Shown here one piece after another: positions 19,003 through 27,681 of a DNA stretch of 49,498 bases. A program made the position numbers and the translations under genes. The DNA is from an uncultured beta proteobacterium (GTDB lineage: Bacteria > Pseudomonadota > Gammaproteobacteria > Burkholderiales > Burkholderiaceae_C): positions 1 through 49,498 of the forward strand of contig CAIVHU010000146.1 in assembly GCA_903905735.1 (NCBI GenBank), in the 5' to 3' direction. The notes beneath the pieces were generated by a model that made no database searches, was not told the DNA's origin, and saw only the letters and a program-made list of their open reading frames with translations. Within the stretch, counting starts at the first letter, position 1; each line of letters opens with the position of its first letter.

Positions 19003-21177
19003 ATGAGCAATATCCGGTCCAGCTTGAATAGACTTCGAATACAAATATCTTTGGTCGCTCTGCTGTGCCTGAGCATCATCTGGGGCGCGTCCTTCTTCGA
19101 AATTGAGCGCAGTCGCGCCAGTTCCATTCATGAAGCTGAGGTGAGAACCGCCATTGAGGCACGTGTGTTTGCCGAGAACACCCGCTCAACAATCAAACGC
19201 GTCAATGAGATCTTGTTGGATACGCGCTCGCACTGGAATGGTGATTGGAAGTCATTCTCGGATGTCATTCGACGCAGTCAAGCCAATATTCAGGACCTGA
19301 CTTTTCAGGTGGCCGTCATCGACAAGGACGGCCTGCTGGCATTCTCGAACCTGGCACCACCGTCTGATCGGACCGACCTCAGCACCAGGGAACACTTCAA
19401 GGTGCACCAGCAGTCGCCCCATGCGGATCAGCTGTTTATCAGCAAACCTGTCAAAGGCAAAGTCTCCGGCAAGTGGTCGATCCAGTTCACCCGGCCGATC
19501 TTCCAAGACGGAAACTTCAATGGTGTGTTGGTCATCTCGATCAGCCCGGACTTGATTGCGAATTTCGCGCAAACCGTCGGTATTCATGAAGGCGGTTCGG
19601 TCTCCCTGATTCGCGATTCCGGGGAGATCATGGCAAGGTTCCCTGCCAATGAATCCATGCTCGGTACCCTGATCAAAGGCGCACCCTATCTGGCCACCGA
19701 TGCGCCACCTACAGGCAACTTCCGACGAAAAGCCACCACCGATGGGATCGACCGACTTTACGGTTACTTCCGGGACCCTGCCTACGGATTAACCTATGTC
19801 GTTGGCGATTCAGTTCCTGAAGTGTTGGCGCAGTCCGAGACCAGCCACAGGAAGATTGTCAGCGGGGCCAGCATTGTCAGTGCCATGACCCTCTTCTTGT
19901 TCTACCTGCTGCTGCGATCCCAGATAGCTGCTGAGAAATTACGCTGTGATCTGGAATCAGAAAAAGTCTTGGCGCAAAGTGCCAACGCGGCCAAGAGTCA
20001 ATTTCTGGCGAACATGTCGCATGAAATCCGAACGCCTATGAATGGGGTACTCGGCATGACAGGCTTGCTGTTGGACAGCGAATTGAGCCCGGAGCAACGG
20101 AGTTATGCACGCAACATCGCGCAGTCTGGTGAGGCACTGCTGGCACTGATCAATGACATCCTTGACCTCTCCAAGATCGAAGCCGGGCACATGGAATTTG
20201 AATCACATGCCTTTTCCCTGGGAGAGTTGGTCAATTCTGTGACATCAATTTTGACGATGAAAGCGCAGGAAAAGGGCATCGAGCTCAAAGTTGACGTAAC
20301 CGAAGGCGCTGAAGCCGGCTACATCGGCGACAGCCTGAGAATTCGCCAAGTCCTTTTGAATTTGCTGGGCAATGCGGTCAAGTTCACGCAGCAGGGTGGC
20401 GTGCGTCTGACGGTGACAAAGACATTTGATGGCGTGCGGTTTGAGGTCCAGGACAGCGGCATCGGGATTGCGCCAGTAGCACTGGAGAAATTATTCAATC
20501 CATTCATTCAGGTTGATTCGTCCACCTCACGCAAATTCGGCGGCACGGGCTTGGGTCTGGTCATTTGCAAGAAACTGGTTGAGGGGATGCATGGAAAGAT
20601 TGGCGTGCAAAGCAGCCCCGGCGAGGGCAGCCTTTTCTGGCTTGAACTGCCACTGGAACGAGTAACACCGCCCGCGACCACGGCAAAGCAGCTTCAAAAC
20701 AATGAGGAAGATGCCAGTCAACGCCCTCAGATTGTTCCATACCCGGATACTGTGCCGGGCGATCTGGCAGAACCGGCTGCGCAAACGCTTACCCCGGCTG
20801 GCCAGGGTATCAGTATCTTGCTGGTGGAAGACCACCCCATTAACCAACAAATCGCATTGGTTCTATTGGAACGTGAAGGCTACAAGGTTGATCTGGCCAA
20901 CGATGGGACTGAAGGCGTACAGGTGGCACAGAATCAGAAATATGACCTGATCCTGATGGATGTCCAAATGCCGGGGTTGAATGGGTTTGAAGCGACAAAA
21001 GCCATCAGGAAGGGCAACGGTCCCAATGCGGCTACACCGATCATCGCCTTGACGGCGAACGCCATGCAGTCAGACAAGGATGCCTGCTTTGCCGCAGGGA
21101 TGAACGATTTCATGACCAAACCATTTGACAAAGCGACGCTCACAGCCATGGTGAAACACCATTTGCCTGTTTTCTGA
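19003..21177 (+). CDS. Hybrid sensor histidine kinase with extracellular sensor and C-terminal receiver
   Basis: A 724-residue inner-membrane kinase. TM1 is at about 11-30 and TM2 at about 285-304. Between them is a PDC/dCACHE-like periplasmic sensor (DLTFQVAVIDKDGLLAFSN, DLSTREHFKVHQQ, ISKPVKGKVSGKWSIQFTRP), a fold that usually binds small organic ligands. The HisKA H-box NMSHEIRTPMNG puts the phosphorylated His at 340; the HATPase motifs are NLLGNAVKFT, DSGIGI and FGGTGLGL. The C-terminal receiver has its phospho-Asp at 653 (LILMDVQMPG) and the Lys in MTKPF. There is no HPt domain. Starting at 19003 places AAGG eight bases upstream and gives a normal short cytoplasmic N-terminus. No partner regulator is encoded nearby, so it is an orphan and needs an HPt protein encoded elsewhere. 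Confidence 0.95.
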   Translation: MSNIRSSLNRLRIQISLVALLCLSIIWGASFFEIERSRASSIHEAEVRTAIEARVFAENTRSTIKRVNEILLDTRSHWNGDWKSFSDVIRRSQANIQDLTFQVAVIDKDGLLAFSNLAPPSDRTDLSTREHFKVHQQSPHADQLFISKPVKGKVSGKWSIQFTRPIFQDGNFNGVLVISISPDLIANFAQTVGIHEGGSVSLIRDSGEIMARFPANESMLGTLIKGAPYLATDAPPTGNFRRKATTDGIDRLYGYFRDPAYGLTYVVGDSVPEVLAQSETSHRKIVSGASIVSAMTLFLFYLLLRSQIAAEKLRCDLESEKVLAQSANAAKSQFLANMSHEIRTPMNGVLGMTGLLLDSELSPEQRSYARNIAQSGEALLALINDILDLSKIEAGHMEFESHAFSLGELVNSVTSILTMKAQEKGIELKVDVTEGAEAGYIGDSLRIRQVLLNLLGNAVKFTQQGGVRLTVTKTFDGVRFEVQDSGIGIAPVALEKLFNPFIQVDSSTSRKFGGTGLGLVICKKLVEGMHGKIGVQSSPGEGSLFWLELPLERVTPPATTAKQLQNNEEDASQRPQIVPYPDTVPGDLAEPAAQTLTPAGQGISILLVEDHPINQQIALVLLEREGYKVDLANDGTEGVQVAQNQKYDLILMDVQMPGLNGFEATKAIRKGNGPNAATPIIALTANAMQSDKDACFAAGMNDFMTKPFDKATLTAMVKHHLPVF

Positions 21178-21319
21178 GCAACAGCTGCCAACGCGACGAG
21201 CACCGTCAACACTGAGTATTGGAAATATCGCGCAGTGTATTTCGGGTGTGCAGGCAGCGATTCCGGTCTTACAGCTTTGCAGTCTGCCTGCTCTCAAGCG
21301 GCCGTTGGCAAGATCCTGA

Positions 21320-21844
21320 TCAGACCAACTTGTCGACGTTCTGGCCTAACTTGGATGGGTCGGTCTTAGTGCTTTCAGTGGCTGCCGCTGATGGGTGAGA
21401 TATGGCGTAGATTGCTGCTTCCTGGGCGGAAACCACGCCATCCTTGTTCGTGTCGGCTGCAGCATAGGTTTGGGAAGAATTGCTCGCGCCTCCAGTTCCA
21501 CCCGCACCGCCTGCCCCCCTGGGTTTCCCTGTTCCACCTGAACCACCCGCGCCACTAGGACCGCCTGAAGGGGGCTTCAGGTTGCCATTTTTAATAGCGG
21601 TTTCAATGTCTGACTTGGTAATGCTTCCGGTTTTCTTCGTGTCGATCGAGTCGTACATCTTTGTGGCATCGGTGCTGGACATACCCTTGGCAGTCATTGC
21701 GGAAACAAATTGATCCTTGGTAACTTTGCCTGTGTTGTTTGGGTCGAGGTCGTTCATCATCTTGGACGCCATCATTGAGGCCATCTTGGATGGATCGAAT
21801 CCGCCGCTACTTCCGCTACCAACGGAACTGATCGACATGGACAT
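21320..21844 (-). CDS. EF-hand protein with two degenerate and one canonical loop
   Basis: A 174-residue protein with three EF-hand-like 12-residue loops. They are D34-PNNTGKVTKD-Q45 and D68-TKKTGSITKS-D79, both with Thr at position 5, and D131-TNKDGVVSAQ-E142, which is canonical for calcium. The loops are separated by a Gly/Ser/Pro-rich linker (about 93-125). There is no classical signal peptide. The start at 21844 is chosen because GAGGAG lies just upstream. Similar Ser/Met-rich EF-hand proteins occur in proteobacteria and are annotated only by domain. It converges with the sensor kinase; no functional link is shown. Calcium binding is likely only for the third loop. Confidence 0.88.
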   Translation of the reverse strand: MSMSISSVGSGSSGGFDPSKMASMMASKMMNDLDPNNTGKVTKDQFVSAMTAKGMSSTDATKMYDSIDTKKTGSITKSDIETAIKNGNLKPPSGGPSGAGGSGGTGKPRGAGGAGGTGGASNSSQTYAAADTNKDGVVSAQEAAIYAISHPSAAATESTKTDPSKLGQNVDKLV

Positions 21845-22522
21845 ACTGAACTCCTCAGGTTGGATTTCAGAACCCACTCACTTGGATTCTTAGTATCGAT
21901 ATCGACAAGATGAGTCCTTCAATTGAGACTTCAGCGATGTAAATCTGCGTAAAGTTGTTCAAACTGGGTATTCCGGTCGATCGTGACCGGTCATTCTGGT
22001 TTGTCAAACAACCGGGGCCACTTCTCTTTGGTGGAAAAGTTCGTTGACCGATACCCCGCGAGCTTCTCTGAATGACCGGCGGTAGGTCCCCAAAGCTCAA
22101 GAATTGAACTGCCGGATAGCTGCCTTTGTTTAGCGACCTCAATCCGCCTAGGAACCCTCCCCCAACATCACATCCAGACACGTTGAAGGCGGGCGGTGGG
22201 GCTGTCGGGCGCAGGCCTCATTCGCGTGGTGTGACAGGCAGCGCACCAAGATCAGTGGCGACACCTGCTCGACTGACATACCAACGGCTTCACCCGCGAG
22301 CAAGCCGGAGAACGGCCACCCCTCTCCTGCCTGGCACCATGCGCACCAGCAGCGTGAAGAATTTACTTTTTTTGATAGCTGTAAGCCCTTATTCCAAAAG
22401 CGCTAGAGCCATATTTCATGCTCAACCCATGAAACAAGCAGCCGTTAACCTGATGGATCGGCGACGTTGTGCACCGCCACCATCCAGGTTTCAGCGAGCC
22501 ATGCGCAGTGGACACGCGGGCC
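21845..22522. other. Long intergenic region with an inverted repeat
   Basis: No convincing gene in about 680 bases. GACCGGTCATTC (21985-21996) and GAATGACCGGC (22070-22080) are inverted relative to each other, 11 bases matching apart from the outermost position, about 73 bases apart. They could be the ends of a worn mobile element or a long hairpin; I cannot name a family. Repeat copy E lies at 22368-22416. The open frames in this stretch show no family resemblance. The promoter of the EF-hand gene must be in its left part. Confidence 0.4.
22368..22416 (+). repeat. Dispersed imperfect-palindrome repeat, copy E
   Basis: TTTTTTTGATAGCTGTAAGC, then CCTTATTCCAAAAGCGCTAG and AGCCATATTT. Its middle differs from the other copies, but both ends are recognisable. 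It sits alone in a gene-free region. Confidence 0.75.
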
Positions 22523-23020
22523 CTACCCAGCAGGCCGGGCAAACCCGCCGTCCACCCACCTGATCGCACTGGCGCGGTTGAGTGTGAACGCAGGTGACAC
22601 CCGCACCTGCGCCAGCAGTTCATCACCATCGTCTTTGGCGCTCAGCATGGCCGACGGGTTGTCCTCATCAGGGGTGATGTCCAGGCAGACTGTGACACGC
22701 GCTGTGCCGTGTGCCACCGTGATGCTCTGGTGCAGCGTGGCGTGCAACTGCTGCTCGCTGCGGCGCACAAATTCACGGGCGGTTTTGACCAGCGTGATGA
22801 ACACGCTGCCATCGAGCGGTTTGGGGTTCTTTTTGTCGCGACCCATGGTCCACGGGCCGGTCAAGGCGGGCTCGGCCGCGCCATCAGCGGTCATGGCCAC
22901 GGCCCAGCCGTCGTCGTCTTCGTTTTTGATGATCTGGGCGGTCCAGCCGTCGCTGCGCCACAGGCGGGGTTCTTGGGTCTTTTCGGGTAAATCAGTCACA
23001 GGCGGCACATCAGCAAACAA
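22523..23020 (-). CDS. Conserved hypothetical protein (about 165 aa)
   Basis: I recognise no domain. The composition looks coding (RLWRSDGWTAQIIKNEDDDG, LDGSVFITLVKTAREFVRRS, VTVCLDITPDEDNP), and I think relatives exist in Comamonadaceae. It is soluble and acidic, without signal or membrane segments. The start is unclear: the frame is open upstream to about 23050, but contains only a TTG (23020) or GTG (23008) and no ATG. A proper ATG lies just upstream in another frame (rc of 23051-23053), so an N-terminal frameshift or a non-ATG start is possible. Confidence 0.7.
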   Translation of the reverse strand: MFADVPPVTDLPEKTQEPRLWRSDGWTAQIIKNEDDDGWAVAMTADGAAEPALTGPWTMGRDKKNPKPLDGSVFITLVKTAREFVRRSEQQLHATLHQSITVAHGTARVTVCLDITPDEDNPSAMLSAKDDGDELLAQVRVSPAFTLNRASAIRWVDGGFARPAG

Positions 23021-23122
23021 CGCCCGGGAAGTCAGGCGTTTGGAGCCCGCATGCTAACCGGGTTGACCACCGCCCAGGCGCAACTGCTGCCCCGGCGGAC
23101 ACGTCTTTCAGCCGCTGTTGGC

Positions 23123-23341
23123 CTATCTGCGTCCGATTTGGTGGCCAATCACGCCGCCCACAGCCGCGCCACCCACGGTGCCGATGGAGCTGCCGCCGGT
23201 CAGCACCGCGCCTGCCACGGCACCAATGCCCGCGCCAGAAATCATGTTGCGGTCATGGTGTGACAGGTTGGCGCAGCCGCCCAGTGCCAGCAAGGCAGAC
23301 ACAGCCACGGCACCCACGGCAGATTTGAAAATGACTTTCAC
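23123..23341 (-). CDS. Glycine-zipper lipoprotein (OsmB-like, 72 aa)
   Basis: A small outer-membrane-type lipoprotein. The signal peptide MKVIFKSAVGAVAVSALLAL ends in a GGC lipobox with Cys23. Two glycine-zipper helices follow (ISGAGIGAVAGAVLTGG and IGTVGGAAVGGVIGHQIG), the 2TM glycine-zipper pattern of OsmB/SlyB-like proteins. The start is GTG at 23341, chosen because AAGGA sits six bases upstream and because it gives an exact signal peptide; a longer open frame to 23455 is not needed. Such proteins respond to envelope or osmotic stress in other bacteria; the role here is inferred. Confidence 0.88.
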   Translation of the reverse strand: MKVIFKSAVGAVAVSALLALGGCANLSHHDRNMISGAGIGAVAGAVLTGGSSIGTVGGAAVGGVIGHQIGRR

Positions 23342-23574
23342 GGAATATCCTTGTTGTTTTTGAACAGGTCGGATGATCTCTGAGTCGAGCTGCCGTTTGG
23401 CGCTGGATCGTATCCAAATGTTGCACCGCAGCGTTTTAAACACATGCTGAAACAATTCATGGCATCGGGGGACCGCCCGGGCAGGCCGCGGATGCGATGG
23501 TTTATCTGAAGTTCACTGTCGTCATCCGCACTTTCGGGTCTAACATCTGGCCCCCACCTGGACCCATTTGACCC

Positions 23575-24510
23575 ATGCCGACCCGCCAAGCGCTTGATGC
23601 GCGCGCCTCTTCCCTGATGCTGTTGTTATGCCTGTTGTGGGGTTTGCAGCAGGTGGTGCTCAAAGCCACCGCCCACGAGATTGCACCGATCATGCAGATT
23701 GGCCTGCGCTCCGGGGTGGCGGCGCTGCTGCTGGGGCTGTGGATGTGGTGGCGCCATGAGCGGATGTCCATCACAGACGGCACCTTGCGCGCCGGGCTGA
23801 CGGTCGGTGCCTTGTTTGCGCTGGAATTTATGCTGGTGGGCGAGGGCCTGCGGCATACATCCGCCTCGCACGCGGTGGTGTTTTTGTACACCGCACCGAT
23901 TTTTGTAGCGCTGGGCTTGCACCTCAAACTGCCTGCTGAGCGGCTGAATGGGTTGCAGTGGGCAGGCATCGGGCTGGCGTTTGCCGGCATTGTGCTAACG
24001 TTTTTTGGCCGCAGCCAGAGCGTCACCCGCGCGATGGACCCGACGATGATGCTGTGGGGCGATGCCCTGGCGCTGCTGGCGGGCATGGCTTGGGCGGCCA
24101 CCACGGTGGTGGTGCGCTGCTCGGCTTTGGCCAGGGCTCCGGCCTCGCAAACGCTGATGTACCAACTGGTGGGCGCATTTATGCTGCTGATGTTGGCCGC
24201 CACGGCGCTCGGGCAGACCCACATTCACTTCACCCCGCTGGTATGGGGCAGCCTGGTGTTTCAGTCGGTGGTCGTGTCGTTTGCCAGTTTTCTGGCGTGG
24301 TTCTGGTTGCTGCGGCACTACCTGGCCTCGCGACTGGGGGTGTTTTCGTTTCTGACCCCGCTGTTTGGCATGGGGTTTGGCGTGTGGCTGCTGGGCGAGC
24401 CGCTGGAGTCGCGCTTTGTGCTGGGGGCGGTGCTGGTACTGGCCGGGGTGCTGCTGGTCAGCAGCCAGGGCTGGCTGGTCGCGGTGAATGCGCGGCGGGC
24501 CCGCGCGTAA
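23575..24510 (+). CDS. EamA/DMT-family transporter
   Basis: A 311-residue inner-membrane protein with about ten hydrophobic helices in two EamA repeats. LLLCLLWGLQQVVLKAT starts the first and ALLAGMAWAATTVVVRCSAL the second; each repeat also has a GEPL/AP-type helix end (SASHAVVFLYTAPIF, FGVWLLGEPLESRFVLGAVL). Members export amino acids, metabolites or drugs; the substrate cannot be read from sequence. It precedes a class IV aminotransferase by 33 bases on the same strand, so an amino-acid-related substrate is conceivable. Confidence 0.92.
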   Translation: MPTRQALDARASSLMLLLCLLWGLQQVVLKATAHEIAPIMQIGLRSGVAALLLGLWMWWRHERMSITDGTLRAGLTVGALFALEFMLVGEGLRHTSASHAVVFLYTAPIFVALGLHLKLPAERLNGLQWAGIGLAFAGIVLTFFGRSQSVTRAMDPTMMLWGDALALLAGMAWAATTVVVRCSALARAPASQTLMYQLVGAFMLLMLAATALGQTHIHFTPLVWGSLVFQSVVVSFASFLAWFWLLRHYLASRLGVFSFLTPLFGMGFGVWLLGEPLESRFVLGAVLVLAGVLLVSSQGWLVAVNARRARA

Positions 24511-24543
24511 ACTGGCTCGCTGTTTTCACGCTTATTCGTTGCC

Positions 24544-25437
24544 ATGACCACTCTGCCAGAACTGCCCTGCTATCTCAACGGCGAATTCACCACCCTGCCC
24601 GACGCCAAGGTCAGCGTGATGGATCGCGGCTTCATCTTTGGCGACGGCGTGTATGAGGTGGTGCCGGTGTACGCGGGGCAGTTGTTCCGCTTTGAGCAGC
24701 ACATGGCGCGGCTGGAGCGCAGTCTCCAGGAATGCCGCATCAGCAACCCGTTAATTCGCGAACAGTGGGCCGATATTGCTATACAGTTAATAGCTGCTTA
24801 CGCAACATCCACGGGGTCTAGCGGCCAAAATACCGATCAACTCATCTACATCCAGATCACCCGTGGCGTGGCCATGCGTGACCACGTCATGCCCACCGAC
24901 ATCACGCCCACGGTGTTTGTCATGACCAATGCCATGAAGTCGCCCAGCGCTGAGCAGCGCGAAAAAGGCGTGGCCTGCGTCACCGCCGACGACTTCCGCT
25001 GGCAAAAGGCGCACATCAAAGCCACCAGCCTGCTGGGCGCGGTGTTTGCCCGCCAGATCAGTTTTGACGCCGGCGCGCTGGAGACGGTGATGTTCCGCGA
25101 CGGTTATCTGAGCGAAGCCGCTGCCAGCAATGTCTGGGTGGTGAAAGATGGCCAACTGCTGGGCACGCCCAAAGACAACCTGGTGCTCGAAGGCATCCGC
25201 TACGGGCTGATCGAAGAGATCTGTCAGGCGCAAGGCATCCCGTTCGCGCTGCGGCGCATCAGCCACGCCGAGGTGCTGGCAGCGGACGAGGTGCTGCTGT
25301 CTTCCGCCACCAAAGAGGTGCTGCCGGTGACTCTGCTCGACGGTCAACCAGTGGGCAGCGGCCAGCCCGGCCCGGTTTACGGCAAGTTGTACGCTGGCTA
25401 CCAGCAGGTCAAGGCGAAGTTGACATCCGTCGCGTGA
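24544..25437 (+). CDS. Class IV aminotransferase, D-amino-acid transaminase type
   Basis: A 297-residue PLP enzyme of fold type IV. Family motifs are SVMDRGFIFGDGVYEVVPVY near the N-terminus, YIQITRGVAMRDH, the PLP-binding Lys159 in HIKATSLLG, LSEAAASNVWVVKDG, and DEVLLSSATKEVLPV. The fit is best to D-amino-acid aminotransferases (transfer of the amino group between D-amino acids and 2-oxo acids), but a branched-chain or 4-amino-4-deoxychorismate enzyme cannot be excluded. Residues 82-96 (LIAAYATSTGSSGQN) are encoded by a dispersed repeat inserted in frame in a loop ahead of the QLIYIQITRG strand. The gene follows the EamA transporter closely. Confidence 0.9.
   Translation: MTTLPELPCYLNGEFTTLPDAKVSVMDRGFIFGDGVYEVVPVYAGQLFRFEQHMARLERSLQECRISNPLIREQWADIAIQLIAAYATSTGSSGQNTDQLIYIQITRGVAMRDHVMPTDITPTVFVMTNAMKSPSAEQREKGVACVTADDFRWQKAHIKATSLLGAVFARQISFDAGALETVMFRDGYLSEAAASNVWVVKDGQLLGTPKDNLVLEGIRYGLIEEICQAQGIPFALRRISHAEVLAADEVLLSSATKEVLPVTLLDGQPVGSGQPGPVYGKLYAGYQQVKAKLTSVA
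24787..24831 (+). repeat. Dispersed repeat copy F, inside the aminotransferase gene
   Basis: TTAATAGCTGCTTACGC, a middle, then GTCTAGCGGCCAAAAT. The 45 bases add exactly 15 codons, starting LIAA and ending GQN. The repeat is in the coding orientation and uses the same frame as copies H and J. Confidence 0.88.
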
Positions 25438-25468
25438 GGGCGGCGTCCGCTCGGCTGCAAGATGGGGG

Positions 25469-25495
25469 CTTGAAAAATCCCACAGCACCCCAAGT
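25469..25495 (+). promoter_or_regulatory. Sigma-32-like heat-shock promoter of htpG
   Basis: CTTGAAA (25469-25475), a 12-base spacer, then CCCCAAGT (25488-25495). This matches the RpoH consensus CTTGAAA...CCCCATNT at nearly all positions. It is about 70 bases upstream of htpG, a classic heat-shock gene. Confidence 0.82.
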
Positions 25496-25513
25496 TACAT
25501 ACCCGCTTGAGTG

Positions 25514-25539
25514 CCGACCTGTTAGTGGTCGGTTTTTTT
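25514..25539 (+). terminator. Terminator-like hairpin in the htpG leader
   Basis: CCGACC, loop TGTTAGT, GGTCGG, then seven T. It has the form of an intrinsic terminator. It may end transcription from the aminotransferase gene, but it lies downstream of the only heat-shock promoter seen for htpG, so it would also be in the htpG 5' leader. Only 26 bases separate it from the htpG ATG. Confidence 0.8.
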
Positions 25540-25565
25540 AATGCTTTGAGAACACCCCAAACCCC

Positions 25566-27566
25566 ATGAGCAAACAAACCCTTTCCTTCCAGGCCGAAGT
25601 TGCACAACTGTTGCACCTGGTCACGCATTCGCTGTATTCCAACAAGGAAATTTTCCTGCGCGAACTGATCTCCAACGCGTCGGACGCCTGCGACAAGCTG
25701 CGTTTTGAGGCCATCAACAACCCCGCGCTGTACGAGTCCGACTCCGAACTCAAGGTCAAAGTGACCTTTGACAAGGACGCCAAGACCCTGACCATCACCG
25801 ACAACGGCATCGGCATGAGCGAGATCGAAGCCGTGGAGCACCTGGGCACGATCGCCAAGAGCGGCACCAAAGACTTCATGAGCAAGCTCACCGGCGACCA
25901 GAAGGCCAATGCCTCGCAGCAAGGCCAGCTGATCGGCCAGTTTGGTGTGGGCTTTTACTCGGGCTTCATCGTCGCCGACAAGATCACCGTGGAAACCCGC
26001 CGCGCCGGCCTGCCACCTGCCGAGGGTGTGCGCTGGGTCAGCGGCGGTGCGGGCAACTTTGAGGTAGAACCGATTGAGCGCGCTGAGCGTGGCACCAGCG
26101 TCATCCTGCACCTGAACGACGACGCGCTGGATTACGCCAGCGCCTGGAAGCTCAAGAGCATCATCAACAAATACTCCGACCACATCAGCCTGCCCATTTT
26201 GATGGAAAAGGAAGAGTGGAAAGACGGCGAGCTGATCAACCCGTCGGACGAAAACGGTGGCCGCCAGCCCGGCGGCATGGTCAAAACCGGCGAGTGGGAA
26301 ACCGTCAACAAGGCCAACGCCATCTGGGCGCGCCCCAAGAAGGACATCACGGTTGACGAGTACAACGAGTTTTACAAGCAGATCAGCCACGACAGCGAGC
26401 CGCCGTTGGCCTACACGCACAACCGCGTCGAAGGCAGCACCGAGTACACGCAGCTGCTGTACATCCCCGGCAAGGCGCCGTTTGATTTGTACAACCGTGA
26501 GAAGCACGCGGGCGTGAAGCTGTACGTTAAGCGCGTCTTCATCATGGACGATGCCGACAACCTGATGCCGACCTACCTGCGCTTTGTCAAGGGCGTGGTG
26601 GACTCGGCTGACCTGCCGCTGAATGTGAGCCGCGAGCTGCTGCAGGAAAGCCGCGACGTCAAAGCCATCCGCGAAGGCTGCACCAAGCGCGTGCTGGGCA
26701 TGCTGGAAGACCTGGCTAAACATGACAAGTTGCCGGAGTCCAGCGCCTCGGCAGACGGTGTCACAGATGTACAAACCGCCGAAGAAAAGTTGGAAGCCGA
26801 GGCCAACGCCGGCAAATACACCAAGTTCTACTCAGAATTTGGTGCCGTGCTCAAGGAAGGCTTGGGCGAAGACTTTGGCAACAAGGACCGCATTGCCAAG
26901 CTGCTGCGCTTTGCCAGCAGCACCACCGACGGTGTGACCGTGAGTTTTGCCGACTACAAGGCGCGCATGAAAGACGGCCAGGAAGCCATCTACTACATCA
27001 CCGCCGACACCCTGGCCGCCGCCAAAAACAGCCCGCAGTTGGAAGTCTTCAAGAAAAAAGGCATCGAAGTCCTGCTAATGACTGACCGTGTGGACGAATG
27101 GGCGCTGAACTACCTGTACGAGTTTGACGGCACCCCGCTGCAAAGCGTCGCCAAGGGCCAAGTGGATCTGGGCAAACTGCAGGACGAGACCGAGAAAAAG
27201 GCCTTTGATGAAGCCGCCGAAACCTTCAAACCGATGCTCGCCAAGCTCAAAGAGGCCCTGAAAGACAAGGCCGAAGACGTGCGCGTGACCACCCGTCTGG
27301 TCGATAGCCCGGCTTGCCTGGTGGTGCAGGAGCACGGCATGAGCACGCAACTCGCCCGCATGCTCAAGCAGGCTGGCCAGACAGCGCCGGAAACCAAACC
27401 GGTGCTGGAAGTCAACTTTGAGCACCCGCTGGTGAAGAAGCTCGAAGGCTCGGTGCACTTCAACGACCTGGCCAACATCCTGTTCGACCAGGCCCTGCTG
27501 GCCGAAGGCGGCCTGCCCGATGACCCGGCAGCGTATGTCAAACGGGTGAATGCGTTGCTGGTGTGA
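25566..27566 (+). CDS. htpG: Hsp90 chaperone HtpG
   Basis: Bacterial Hsp90 (666 residues), an ATP-driven dimeric chaperone in the cytosol. The GHKL ATPase domain shows [21 protein letters not shown] and [11 protein letters not shown]. The middle domain has the [20 protein letters not shown] region and SRELLQ; the C-terminal dimerisation domain ends with [13 protein letters not shown]. Length is slightly above E. coli HtpG. No good Shine-Dalgarno sequence precedes the ATG. Transcription probably starts at the sigma-32-like promoter at 25469, passing the leader hairpin at 25514. A dispersed repeat and a strong terminator follow. Confidence 0.98.
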   Translation: MSKQTLSFQAEVAQLLHLVTHSLYSNKEIFLRELISNASDACDKLRFEAINNPALYESDSELKVKVTFDKDAKTLTITDNGIGMSEIEAVEHLGTIAKSGTKDFMSKLTGDQKANASQQGQLIGQFGVGFYSGFIVADKITVETRRAGLPPAEGVRWVSGGAGNFEVEPIERAERGTSVILHLNDDALDYASAWKLKSIINKYSDHISLPILMEKEEWKDGELINPSDENGGRQPGGMVKTGEWETVNKANAIWARPKKDITVDEYNEFYKQISHDSEPPLAYTHNRVEGSTEYTQLLYIPGKAPFDLYNREKHAGVKLYVKRVFIMDDADNLMPTYLRFVKGVVDSADLPLNVSRELLQESRDVKAIREGCTKRVLGMLEDLAKHDKLPESSASADGVTDVQTAEEKLEAEANAGKYTKFYSEFGAVLKEGLGEDFGNKDRIAKLLRFASSTTDGVTVSFADYKARMKDGQEAIYYITADTLAAAKNSPQLEVFKKKGIEVLLMTDRVDEWALNYLYEFDGTPLQSVAKGQVDLGKLQDETEKKAFDEAAETFKPMLAKLKEALKDKAEDVRVTTRLVDSPACLVVQEHGMSTQLARMLKQAGQTAPETKPVLEVNFEHPLVKKLEGSVHFNDLANILFDQALLAEGGLPDDPAAYVKRVNALLV

Positions 27567-27578
27567 TGTTTATATAAG

Positions 27579-27620
27579 AAATATGCCTCTAGCCCTTTAG
27601 AATCAAACGCTAGCAGCTCT
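27579..27620 (-). repeat. Dispersed imperfect-palindrome repeat, copy G
   Basis: AAATATGCCTCTAGCCCTTT, then a short middle and ACGCTAGCAGCTCT on the plus strand. It lies in the convergent gap after htpG, just before a strong terminator. Confidence 0.82.
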
Positions 27621-27634
27621 CATTAAAATAGCTG

Positions 27635-27672
27635 AAAAGCCCCGCAGTCAAGCTGACTGGCGGGGCTTTTTG
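27635..27672. terminator. Bidirectional intrinsic terminator after htpG
   Basis: AAAAGCCCCGC followed by AGTCA, a short loop, TGACT and GGCGGGGCTTTTTG. The long GC stem is flanked by A and T runs, so it serves both htpG and the converging gene at 27682. Confidence 0.93.
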
Positions 27673-27681
27673 TTGGCGGCG

